Source: JAWKHR01 sp041394725
GTDB lineage: Bacteria; Acidobacteriota; Vicinamibacteria; Vicinamibacterales; SCN-69-37
DNA: 64,000 nucleotides
Assembly: GCA_041394725.1 (NCBI GenBank)
Contig: JAWKHR010000037.1
Coordinates: 1-64,000 of the forward strand
Direction: 5' to 3'
Shown here in pieces: positions 54,389-62,844 of this stretch. Under the pieces are notes generated by a model. The model was given only the letters and a program-made list of their open reading frames with translations. It ran no database searches and was not told the DNA's origin. Position 1 is the first letter of the stretch; the number at the start of each line of letters is the position of its first letter. The translations under genes and the position numbers were made by a program.

Positions 54389-54865
54389 ATGGACACCGAG
54401 ACCCTGCCGCGCGACGACGTCTTCGTCCGCAACCTGACGAGCGCCGACCTCGCCGCGATCGTCGCCATCGACGAACGGAGCGTCGGTCGCCGCCGCGACC
54501 AGTTCCTCGGGCAGAAGCTGACACAGGCGCTCGCCGACACCGGCATCGCGGTGTCGCTCGCGGTCGAGATCGACGACCACGTCGTCGGTTTCCTGCTGGC
54601 GCGGGTGTACTACGGCGAGTTCGGCGTGATGGAACCGGCGGCGGTCCTCGACGTCATCGGCGTCGATCCCGACTACCGGGGCCGCCACGTCGCGGCCGCG
54701 CTGATCGATCAGCTGCGGACGAACCTGCTCGCGCTCGGCATCCCGCGCTTGCAGACCGAGGTGCTCTGGGACAATCCTGATCTCCTGGCGTTCTTCCATC
54801 GCGAGGGGTTCCGGCTGGCCCAGCGGGTCTGCCTGGATCTGGATCTCGCCCGCACGCGCGCCTGA
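54389..54865 (+). CDS. GNAT family N-acetyltransferase, BadL-like position (second copy)
   Basis: A 158-residue acetyltransferase: FVRNLTSADLAAIVAIDERSVG, EIDDHVVGFLLARV, VLDVIGVDPDYRGRHVAAAL with the acetyl-CoA loop R-G-R-H-V-A, and LQTEVLWDNPDLLAFFHREGF. GGGAG lies 8 bp before ATG 54389. An ATG at 54365 overlapping the SDR stop would add eight residues. It is followed by the Rrf2 regulator with an 10-bp gap. In R. palustris a GNAT (BadL) lies beside the Rrf2 repressor BadM and makes its effector. This pair looks like the same arrangement. Confidence 0.83.
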   Translation: MDTETLPRDDVFVRNLTSADLAAIVAIDERSVGRRRDQFLGQKLTQALADTGIAVSLAVEIDDHVVGFLLARVYYGEFGVMEPAAVLDVIGVDPDYRGRHVAAALIDQLRTNLLALGIPRLQTEVLWDNPDLLAFFHREGFRLAQRVCLDLDLARTRA

Positions 54866-54875
54866 CAGGGAGACG

Positions 54876-55364
54876 ATGACGATCACGCGATCGACACGGT
54901 ATGCGCTGTACGCCGGCGCCGAGATGGCGCAGGCCGGCGACGCGCCCGTGACGGTGACCGAGGTGGCCCAGCGCTACGGCATCCCGGCGGGCGCGCTCGC
55001 CAAGGTGTTCCAGCAGCTCGTGCGCGCGGGCCTCGCGGTGGGCACCCGCGGCATCGGCGGCGGGTATCGCCTGGCCCGGCCGGCCTCGCGCATCACCGTG
55101 CTCGACGTCCTGCACGTGTTCGAGCGCCCGCGCCGGCCCGGCGCGTGCATGCTGCACGACCGGCCCGGCCAGGACTGCCCGCAGGCCTCCGCCTGCAACG
55201 TCCACTGGCTCTTCGAGGAAGTGGACGAACTCGTGCGCTGCACGTACGAGTCGGTCACGCTCGAGACGCTGGTGCGCCGCGCGGCGCGGACGAGGCGTCC
55301 GGCGGGCGCGACCAAGGACGAGGCCGTGCCCGTGGCGATCGAACGCCGGCGACGAGCACGTTAG
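54876..55364 (+). CDS. Rrf2 family transcription regulator, BadM-like
   Basis: A 162-residue regulator with the Rrf2 winged helix: TRSTRYALYAGAEMA, VTVTEVAQRYGIPAGALAKVFQQLVRAGL and GTRGIGGGYRLARPASRITVLDVL. After it come three cysteines, GACML, QDCPQ and SACNV (Cys-x9-Cys-x5-Cys), in the place where IscR/NsrR-type members bind an iron-sulfur cluster. The C-terminal 30 residues are basic. AGGGAG precedes the ATG. As the last gene of the benzoyl-CoA run it is the likely repressor of the operon, perhaps sensing oxygen or redox state, and the inverted repeat at 45280-45303 is its likely site. Confidence 0.85.
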   Translation: MTITRSTRYALYAGAEMAQAGDAPVTVTEVAQRYGIPAGALAKVFQQLVRAGLAVGTRGIGGGYRLARPASRITVLDVLHVFERPRRPGACMLHDRPGQDCPQASACNVHWLFEEVDELVRCTYESVTLETLVRRAARTRRPAGATKDEAVPVAIERRRRAR

Positions 55365-55502
55365 GGTTCGGTCGAGCGCCGGCGATCGCGACGAGGTGCG
55401 CGGCATAGGCCGGCCGCGTCGCGGCGGTTCTCGGTCCACCGGGCCTGCCAAAACGCCGCGTCCATGGGTGTGGAGTTCTTACCGGTGCACGCCTGTCCCC
55501 CC

Positions 55503-57968
55503 TCAGTCGTGCCTGAGCGCCGTGAGCGGATCGACGCGGCTCGCCCGGAAGGCCGGAATCGCGACGGCGACGAGGACGACGACCATGAGGACGGCCGGGA
55601 CGCCCGCGAAGGCGACCGGGTCGCGTTGATCGACGTTGAAAAGGAAGTTCGCGATGAAGCGCGAGAGGTAGAACGCGGCGCCGAGGCCCACCGCCATGCC
55701 CACGAGCGCGAGACCCATGCCCTGGCGGATGACCATGTTCCGCACCGACGACGCCTGCGCGCCGAGCGCCAGGCGGATGCCGATCTCCTGCTTCCGCTGG
55801 GCGACCGAGTACGCCATCAGGCCGTAGATGCCAATCGCGGCGAGCAGCAGCGCCACGCCGCCGAAGATCGACATCAGCCACATGTTGAAGCGCGTGCGCG
55901 ACGTGGACGCCGAGACGATCTCGTCCATGGCCTGGACGCTCGTGACCGGCAGGCTCGTGGCGCGGTTGAGTTCGGTCTCGATCTGACGGGTGAGCGCCTG
56001 CGAGTTGGCGCGCGTCCGGACGATCCACGCGAGCGGCGTGAGCCGAACGTTGAGCGCGTTGGCCGCGTCCGGCAGCTGCGCCTGCGGCACGTACATCCGC
56101 GGCTGCGGATCCGCGTTGAGCCCGCCGTCGCGCGTGTCGGCCACGACGCCGACGATCTGCCGCTCCGGCTCGTCCGCGAACTCGCGCATGACCCCGCGCC
56201 CGATCGTGATGCGCGCGTTGAGCGGGTCTTCGTCCTTGAAGAACTGCGTCGCCATCGCCTCGTTGATGATCACCGCCGGCGGGCCGCCGGCGTTGTCGCG
56301 ATCCGTGAACGTCCGGCCACGCTTGAGCGCGATGTGGAAGACCTCGAAGTAGCCCGGCGAGACCGTGTTCCACCCGCCGCCGCCGTGGAACGGCTGCCCC
56401 TCGAGCGGCCGGCCCGAGACGACGAACGGCAGGCCGTAGCCGCCCTGGAGCGGCACGCAGCACGACGCGGTCGCCATCTCGACGCCCGGAATCGCCTCGA
56501 GCTGTTCGACGCCGGTGCGGATCACCTGCGCCACGCCCGCCGACGTCGCGAACTGCGGGCCGGTCAGCGACGTGCGCATCGTGACCACGTTCGAGGTGTC
56601 GAAACCAGGATCGACGTTCGCGAGCGACACCGCCGTGCGAATCAGCAACGCCGACCCGACGAGCAGGACCACGGCCAGCGCCACTTCCGTGATCACCAGC
56701 GCGCCGCGCGTGAGGCCCGACCGCGCGCCGGATCCCGACCGGCCCGCGGCTTCCTTGAGCGCGGTCGTCAAATCCGCCCGCGACCCCTGAATCGCCGGCA
56801 ACAGACCGAACAGCAGGCCCGTCCCCAGCGACAGCAGGATCGCGAAGCCGACGACGTTCCAGTCGAGGCCGACGAACGCGCCGTTCTCGCCGACGCGCGG
56901 CAGCCCGGCGGTGTTGACCGAGAGCAGCGCGCGGATCCCCAGCACGCCCACGGCCAGCCCGAGGAGGCCGCCGATCGAGGCGAGCACCACGCTCTCGGTC
57001 AGCATCTGCCGCAGCAGCCGCCCGCGCGATCCGCCGATCGCCGCGCGCACCGCGATCTCGCGGGTCCGCCCCGTCGCCCGCGCCAGCAGCAGGTTCGCCA
57101 CGTTCGCGCACGCGATGAGCAGGACGAAGCCGACCGCCGCCGTCAGCACCCAGAGCGACGTCCGGACGTTGCGCACGAGCACGTCGCGCACCGGCTCCAC
57201 CGTGAACGCGTTGTTGGCCTGGAGCGCCTGCGGGAACTTCGCCCGGTACTGCTCGGCCGACGCGGCGAGCTTCGCCTGGGCCTGCTCCAGCGTGACGCCG
57301 TCCTTCAGCCGCGCCGCCGCCGTGAAGTAGTGCCCCTGGTCGGTCGTGTTCGGATCGAGCTGGAACGGCGTGAAGACCTCGGGCGTGGCGCCGAATTCGC
57401 GGAAGGGGAAGTCCCCGAGGACGCCGACCACCGTGAACGGTTCGCCATCCAGCGAGATCGTGCGGCCGACGATGTTCGGGTCGCCGTCGAACTTGCGCTC
57501 CCAGAGCGTGTGCCCCAGCACCGCGACGCGCTCGCCGCCCGGCAGGTCCTCCTCGGGTCGGAACGTCCGGCCCATCGCGACCGGGGCGCCGAACAGCGTG
57601 AAGAAGTTGACCGAGACCTGCGCCAGGTCCAGCTGCTCGGGAATCTCGCCGCCCGTGTAGTTGATGTTGCCCTGCCGCAGCGCGGCCGGATCCTTGATGA
57701 CGTCGGTCTGCGCGCTCCAGAACGCGAACTTCGCCGGCGACGCCCCAGGGGCGCTGCCCTGCGGCGAGGTGTTCATGAACACCACCAGCCGGTCCGGATC
57801 GGGCATGTTCATCGGCCGGAGCAGGACGGCGTTGACGACCGAGAAGATGGCCGTGTTCGCGCCGATCCCCAGCGTCAGCGCCGCAATCGCCGCCAGGCTG
57901 AACGTCGGGTTCTTCCGGAGGATCCGGAGCGACTGCTTGAGGTCACGGACGAGGGTCTCGATGGGCAT
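55503..57968 (-). CDS. ABC transporter permease of MacB/FtsX type (orphan, duplicated)
   Basis: An 821-residue membrane protein with two MacB-PCD/FtsX units. Unit 1: a basic cytoplasmic lead, helix SLAAIAALTLGIGANTAIFSVV, a periplasmic core, then FtsX helices (TAAVGFVLLIACANVANLLLAR; ASIGGLLGLAVGVLGI; VGFAILLSLGTGLLFGLLPA). Unit 2 repeats this (GALVITEVALAVVLLVG, then MWLMSIFGGVALLLAAIGIYGLMAY and MGLALVGMAVGLGAAFYL). No ATP-binding partner is encoded near. This matches the acidobacterial duplicated orphan permease group. The exported molecule is unknown. Confidence 0.9.
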   Translation of the reverse strand: MPIETLVRDLKQSLRILRKNPTFSLAAIAALTLGIGANTAIFSVVNAVLLRPMNMPDPDRLVVFMNTSPQGSAPGASPAKFAFWSAQTDVIKDPAALRQGNINYTGGEIPEQLDLAQVSVNFFTLFGAPVAMGRTFRPEEDLPGGERVAVLGHTLWERKFDGDPNIVGRTISLDGEPFTVVGVLGDFPFREFGATPEVFTPFQLDPNTTDQGHYFTAAARLKDGVTLEQAQAKLAASAEQYRAKFPQALQANNAFTVEPVRDVLVRNVRTSLWVLTAAVGFVLLIACANVANLLLARATGRTREIAVRAAIGGSRGRLLRQMLTESVVLASIGGLLGLAVGVLGIRALLSVNTAGLPRVGENGAFVGLDWNVVGFAILLSLGTGLLFGLLPAIQGSRADLTTALKEAAGRSGSGARSGLTRGALVITEVALAVVLLVGSALLIRTAVSLANVDPGFDTSNVVTMRTSLTGPQFATSAGVAQVIRTGVEQLEAIPGVEMATASCCVPLQGGYGLPFVVSGRPLEGQPFHGGGGWNTVSPGYFEVFHIALKRGRTFTDRDNAGGPPAVIINEAMATQFFKDEDPLNARITIGRGVMREFADEPERQIVGVVADTRDGGLNADPQPRMYVPQAQLPDAANALNVRLTPLAWIVRTRANSQALTRQIETELNRATSLPVTSVQAMDEIVSASTSRTRFNMWLMSIFGGVALLLAAIGIYGLMAYSVAQRKQEIGIRLALGAQASSVRNMVIRQGMGLALVGMAVGLGAAFYLSRFIANFLFNVDQRDPVAFAGVPAVLMVVVLVAVAIPAFRASRVDPLTALRHD

Positions 57969-58119
57969 GGGTCTGGGAATCCTTCGGAGAGTCTAGACGG
58001 AGATCGGCGCGATTTCGTTTGACCAGGGCGGAATGGGCGGAATCGAACGGGCCTGGCGGCAGCCCTCCACCCCCTGGTGGGCGCCCACGTCGGACACCGA
58101 GCTGAGGCATGATGGCGAC

Positions 58120-59046
58120 ATGGATGCGCTGGCGCCCGTGCCGTCGCAGGCGTCCGGAATCGATCGGCTCGTCTATCGCAGCGAGCTGGTCGCCGTCGGC
58201 GCGTTCCGCTGCCCGGCCGATCACCCGCTCTTCGCCGACTCCGGCCCCATCCGCAACCACTGCGTCGTCTTTCCGCGCACGCGCGCGCGGATCGAGCCGT
58301 CGGGGCACGAGGCGTTCGAGAGCGATCGGGCCGTGGTGCCGGTCTACAACGCGGGACAGCAGTATCGCCGGCGCGCGGTGAACGGCCTGGCCGACGAGTG
58401 CGACTACTTCGCCCTCACGCCTGCCGCGTTCGCCGATGTCGCGGCGACGGCGGCGTCGTTCGGGGTCGCGTCGCCGGACGAGGGATTCCGCGTGTCGCAC
58501 GTCCACGCATCGGTGGCCGTCTACGCGCGGCAGCGCCTGGTGTTCCGGCGGGCGGCATCGGCCGGCGCGTCGCTCGCGATCGACGAGGCCGTCCTGGCGA
58601 TGACGGCCGAGGTGCTGCGCGTGCCGGGCGTGCCGCGCGCGGGCGGGGCGGCGCGGCCGGCGCATCGCGCGCTGGCGTCGCGCACCCGCGCGGCGCTCGC
58701 GGCCACCGTGGGCGCGCCGCTGATGCTCTCGGACCTCGCGCGGATGGTGGGCGCGTCGCCGTTCCATCTGTGCCGGGTGTTCCGCGCGGTGACCGGCCTG
58801 ACGATCCACGCGTACCGCGAGCGCCTGCGGATCGCGGCCTCGATCGACCGGCTGGAGGCGGGCGACGACCTCAGCGCGGTCGCGCTGGACCTGGGCTACT
58901 CGAGCCACAGCCACTTCACGGCGGCCTTCCGCGCCGCGTGCGGGGTCACGCCGTCGGGCTGGCGACGGCTGTCGGCCCCGGCCCGGCGGGCAGTCCGGCC
59001 GGGCGGGTTTTCCACAACCGAGACCCGTCCCCCTACTCGGCTCTGA
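58120..59046 (+). CDS. AraC family transcription regulator
   Basis: A 308-residue protein with an unknown N-terminal cupin-like sensor (about 1-110, including SGPIRNHCVVFPRTRARI) and a C-terminal AraC domain with two helix-turn-helices: LSDLARMVGASPFHLCRVFRAVTG at about 205 and DDLSAVALDLGYSSHSHFTAAFRAACG at about 250, ending GVTPSGWRRL. It lies between the two orphan permease genes, and its 3' end overlaps the second by 14 bases on the other strand. Upstream in-frame starts exist from 58033. 58120 is preferred from the domain start. Confidence 0.85.
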   Translation: MDALAPVPSQASGIDRLVYRSELVAVGAFRCPADHPLFADSGPIRNHCVVFPRTRARIEPSGHEAFESDRAVVPVYNAGQQYRRRAVNGLADECDYFALTPAAFADVAATAASFGVASPDEGFRVSHVHASVAVYARQRLVFRRAASAGASLAIDEAVLAMTAEVLRVPGVPRAGGAARPAHRALASRTRAALAATVGAPLMLSDLARMVGASPFHLCRVFRAVTGLTIHAYRERLRIAASIDRLEAGDDLSAVALDLGYSSHSHFTAAFRAACGVTPSGWRRLSAPARRAVRPGGFSTTETRPPTRL

Positions 59047-61501
59047 GCGACCTCGCCGGGTCGATGCGCGAGGCGGTGAGCGCGGGCATGAGGTTCGCCG
59101 CGAGCGCGACGCCCAGCAGGAGCAGCGCGGCCGAGGCGTACGCGATCGGATCGAGGCCGCTGACGCCGTAGAGCAGCGAGTCGAGCACGCCCGCGACGAG
59201 CGCGGCCCCGACCGCGCCGATCGCGATGCCAATCACCGCGAGCCGGCCGCCCTGCCAGACGATCATCCGGATCACGCGCCCGCGCGGCGCGCCGAGCGCC
59301 ATGCGGATGCCGACTTCCCGTGTGCGGCGGCTCACCGAGTGCGCGATCACGCCGTAGAGCCCGACCGCGGCCAGGACCAGTGCGAGCACCCCGAACGCGC
59401 CCAGCACCAGCGCGCCGATCCGCGTGGGTGCGAGCGTGGTCGCCGCGACCTCGGTGGCCGTGACGTCCTCGGTGAACAGGATGTCCGGCTCGAGCGTCCA
59501 GAGCGCCTGCCGCAGCATCGGCAGCGCCGCGGCGGCCGGCGTGGACGTCCGGACCACCAGGCCGATCTGCCGGGACTTGTAGGTCGGCAGGTGCAGGTAC
59601 GGCCGCGGCGCCTCGCCCACCGACCGCACCTTGTGGTCCCGCGCGACGCCGACGATCTCCGTCGGCTCGCCCTCGAGGCCGTCGTCGTAGATCCGCTGCC
59701 CGACGGCCGACCGGCCCGGCCAGTACATCCGCGCCATCGTCTCGTTGACGACGGCGACGCGGCGCTCGGTCGCGATGTCGGCCCGCGTGAACGCCCGGCC
59801 CTCGACGATCGGCACGCCGACCGCCTTGAAGTAGTCCGCGCCGACGTACGCCGTGTCGGTGATCGCGCCGCCGGTCTCCTTCGTGTGGATGCCGGGCACG
59901 AACACCTGCTCGGCGTTGATGTCTGGCGCCAGCGGCAGGCGCGTCGTGGTGGACACGGCGACCACGCCCGGCAGCGCCTGGAGCGCCTCGACCGCGCGGT
60001 CGCGGAGCGCCACCGCGCGGTCCGTGTCGTAGCCGTTCATCTGCAGGTTGAACGAGAGCGACGCGACCGGGCCGGGATCGAACCCGATGTCGGTGTTGCG
60101 CGCCGAGAACAGGCTCCGCGTCAGCAGCGACCCGGCGACGAGCAGCACCAGCGACAGCGCGAGCTGCCCGACCACCAGGCCGTCGCCGAGCGAGAACCGC
60201 CGGCGCGCGTCCACGGCGTTCTTGAGCGCGGGCACCAGGCTGGGCCGCGACGAGGACCAGGCCGGCGCGAGCGAGCAGAGGAGCGAGGTCGCGACCGAGA
60301 CGGCCAGCGCGTACGCGAGCACCGTGCCGTCGAGGCCGAACTCGAACGCGATCGGGATCGGCAGGATGTCCGACCCGAGCCCCGAGAGCAGCCGGCCCGC
60401 CCAGCTCGCGATCAGCACGCCCACGCCGCCGCCGATCAACGCGAGCACCAGGCCCTCGGTGACCAGCTGCCGGATCAGCCTCGCCCGCCCGGCGCCCAGC
60501 GCCACGCGCACCGCGAACTCGCGGCGGCGCGCCGCGTTCTGCGCGAGCAGCAGGTTCGCCACGTTCGCGCACGCCACGATCAGCACGAGCGCGACCGCGA
60601 CGAGCAGCACCGCGCTCGCGGCGCGGACGTAGCCGTCCAGCATCGGGTGGAACCGGATGCTCGACGCGGGCGCCACGTTCGGCGTCGCCGTGTCGTTGGT
60701 GTCGGGATACTGCGTGCGCAGCCGCGCGAACAGCGCGTCGATCTCCGCGCGCGCTTCCTCGACCGTCCGGCCTGGCGCGAGACGGCCCTTCACGAACAGC
60801 CAGCGCGTGCCACGCCGCTCCAGTCGCGTGGCGCCCGGGTCCACGTCGGTCGTCGCCTGGACGCCCGAGAACTGCAGCTGGTCCACCATCGTCACCGGCA
60901 CCCAGAACTCGGTCGGGATGCCGGGAATCGTGCCGGTGAATCTCGCCGGCCCGACGCCGATCACGGTGTACGCCACGCCGGAGATGCGCACGGTCCGGCC
61001 CACGACGTCCGGTCGCGCGCCGAACTGCCGGCGCCACAGCGACTGGCTCAGGACGATGACCGGCGACGATCCCGCCGTCCGCGTCTCGTCCGCGTTGAAC
61101 GTCCGGCCGAGCGCCGGCGGCAGGCCGAGCAGGTCGAAGTAGTTGGCCGTGACGGCCTCGCCCGCGACGAGGACGGGCCGGTCCGTGCTGGACAGGATGC
61201 CGCGCACGTAGGAGGCGGCCGAGACCGACGACAGCGCATCCACCTGGTCCACGATGTCCAGGTAGTCGGGATACGAGGTCGTGAGCTGCGGGTAGTCCTT
61301 GTTGAGGCCGGTGTAGATCTCGACCAGTTCGTCGGGACGCGCGATCGGCCCGTGCCGCAGCAGCACGGCGTTGACGACGCTGAAGAGCGTGGTGTTGAGC
61401 CCGATGCCGAGCGCCAGGGACGCGATGGCCGCGGCGGAGAAGACGGGTCGGCGGGCAAGCTGCCGCAGGCCGACGATCAGGTCCCGATAGAAGGCACTCA
61501 T
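59033..61501 (-). CDS. Second ABC transporter permease of MacB/FtsX type
   Basis: An 822-residue protein built as the first copy at 55503-57968: lead YRDLIVGLRQLARRPVF, helix SAAAIASLALGIGLNTTLFSVV, periplasmic core, FtsX helices (AVLLVAVALVLIVACANVANLLLAQ; LALIGGGVGVLIASW), then a second unit (LVVGQLALSLVLLVAGSLLTR, LGAFGVLALVLAAVGLYGVIAH, LAVIGIAIGAVGAALVAGVL). The two are clearly related but far from identical, so the duplication is old. It has no nearby ATPase gene. Confidence 0.9.
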   Translation of the reverse strand: MSAFYRDLIVGLRQLARRPVFSAAAIASLALGIGLNTTLFSVVNAVLLRHGPIARPDELVEIYTGLNKDYPQLTTSYPDYLDIVDQVDALSSVSAASYVRGILSSTDRPVLVAGEAVTANYFDLLGLPPALGRTFNADETRTAGSSPVIVLSQSLWRRQFGARPDVVGRTVRISGVAYTVIGVGPARFTGTIPGIPTEFWVPVTMVDQLQFSGVQATTDVDPGATRLERRGTRWLFVKGRLAPGRTVEEARAEIDALFARLRTQYPDTNDTATPNVAPASSIRFHPMLDGYVRAASAVLLVAVALVLIVACANVANLLLAQNAARRREFAVRVALGAGRARLIRQLVTEGLVLALIGGGVGVLIASWAGRLLSGLGSDILPIPIAFEFGLDGTVLAYALAVSVATSLLCSLAPAWSSSRPSLVPALKNAVDARRRFSLGDGLVVGQLALSLVLLVAGSLLTRSLFSARNTDIGFDPGPVASLSFNLQMNGYDTDRAVALRDRAVEALQALPGVVAVSTTTRLPLAPDINAEQVFVPGIHTKETGGAITDTAYVGADYFKAVGVPIVEGRAFTRADIATERRVAVVNETMARMYWPGRSAVGQRIYDDGLEGEPTEIVGVARDHKVRSVGEAPRPYLHLPTYKSRQIGLVVRTSTPAAAALPMLRQALWTLEPDILFTEDVTATEVAATTLAPTRIGALVLGAFGVLALVLAAVGLYGVIAHSVSRRTREVGIRMALGAPRGRVIRMIVWQGGRLAVIGIAIGAVGAALVAGVLDSLLYGVSGLDPIAYASAALLLLGVALAANLMPALTASRIDPARSLRAE

Positions 61502-61590
61502 GCCTACCTCACGGGTCGATCTACGGGATTCCGGGTGTCCGGGTTCAGCCGCCGCCGCGCCCCCTGGCCAGGGCGTCGCGGAAGGCCCAC

Positions 61591-62736
61591 CTACCTGCTC
61601 TTCGATCGCAGGTACTCGACGATCGCCGGGCGGTGGCCATAGTCGGCCCAGCCGATCGGCGTGCCATGCCAGATGCGGTCGGCCACGTCGAGGCGCGCGC
61701 CGCCCTCGACGAGCGCGCGCACGACGGCGTCGTGCCCGGCCAGCGCGGCCTGGTGCAGCGGCGTCGAGTGGCTGTGGAATCCGGGCGGGTTGAACCGGCT
61801 GGGATCCTCGCCCGCGTCGAGCAGCAACGCGACCACCTCGGCGTGTCCGTTCTGGGCAGCCAGGGCGAGCGCGGCGTGCCGTTCCCCGGCGTCGGCCCCG
61901 TCGAGGTGTGCGCGCGCGTCATCGACACGGCCGAGACCCGCGGCCGCCGCCAGCCGATCGACGCGGGCGCCATGACGGACGAGCGCGGCGGCCGCGTCGC
62001 GATGGGCGAAGACGAGCGCGGTCATCAGCGGGGATGCCCACGGACCGTCGGACACGGCCTCGACCGACGCGCCGTGGGCAACCAGCACGTCGATGAGCGG
62101 CACCTGCACGCCCGCGCGCGCCGGATGATCCGACGACACCAGCATGCTCATCGTCGCCGGCCGGCCGCCGTACATCCGGGCCGTGGCGTTCGGGTCGGCG
62201 CCTCCGTCGAGCAGCCGCCAGGCGACCGCGACCGCGTTGGCCGGCGTGCGCTGGCGGGTGTGCTCCACGCCGTTGGCCGCGACGTAGTGCAGGAGCGTCG
62301 CCTCGTGCCCCGGCGGGTCGAACGGCGCGCGCCGCGTCGATCGCGCGCGGACCAGCGCGGGGTCCGCCTCGAGCATCAGGCCCAGGCGCGCCTCGTCGCC
62401 CGCGACCACGGCTTCGACGGCGCGCTCGAACCGCGCGACCTCCGCGTCGCGTGCCACGGCCTCTGCCAGCTCGACGAGCGCGGCCCAGTCGAGAAAGTCG
62501 TGCGCCCTGGCGATCGCGAGCCGCGCGTCGTCGAGCGTCAGCGGCGTGGCACGCAGTTCCTCGTCGGGGACGGGGCGCGCGAGCCACGCGTATTCGGGGT
62601 CGCGATACCTGGGCAGCTGCGCGGCGACCAGCGCCAGGGCATCGTGGTCGCCGGCCTGCCATGCCGAAAGAAGATCGGTCGCACGGCGTTCGGCGTCGGC
62701 CACGGTGGCGTCGAAGGGCAGCGGATCGAGCTTCAT
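61591..62736 (-). CDS. Ankyrin-repeat protein
   Basis: A 381-residue soluble protein. The first 120 residues are an unassigned helical region (FDATVADAERRATDLLSAWQ). From about 150 it has five or more ankyrin-type repeats (GHEATLLHYVAANGVEH, AWRLLDGGADPNAT, VPLIDVLVAHGASVEAV, LMTALVFAHRDAAAALVRHGARV, LALAAQNGHAEVVALLLDAGED, PLHQAALAGHDAVVRALVEGGARLDV). AGAGAGG precedes ATG 62736. It should bind proteins. The partner is unknown. It is divergent from the winged-helix gene. Confidence 0.88.
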   Translation of the reverse strand: MKLDPLPFDATVADAERRATDLLSAWQAGDHDALALVAAQLPRYRDPEYAWLARPVPDEELRATPLTLDDARLAIARAHDFLDWAALVELAEAVARDAEVARFERAVEAVVAGDEARLGLMLEADPALVRARSTRRAPFDPPGHEATLLHYVAANGVEHTRQRTPANAVAVAWRLLDGGADPNATARMYGGRPATMSMLVSSDHPARAGVQVPLIDVLVAHGASVEAVSDGPWASPLMTALVFAHRDAAAALVRHGARVDRLAAAAGLGRVDDARAHLDGADAGERHAALALAAQNGHAEVVALLLDAGEDPSRFNPPGFHSHSTPLHQAALAGHDAVVRALVEGGARLDVADRIWHGTPIGWADYGHRPAIVEYLRSKSR

Positions 62737-62844
62737 GCGGGACCTCTCTGTCACCCGGGGTCGCAGCATTGTAGACCGCGACGGGACGCGGACCCGGCCG
62801 CGCGACCAGCCGCGCCGTCACAGTAGAATCAGGTTTCCGTCGTC

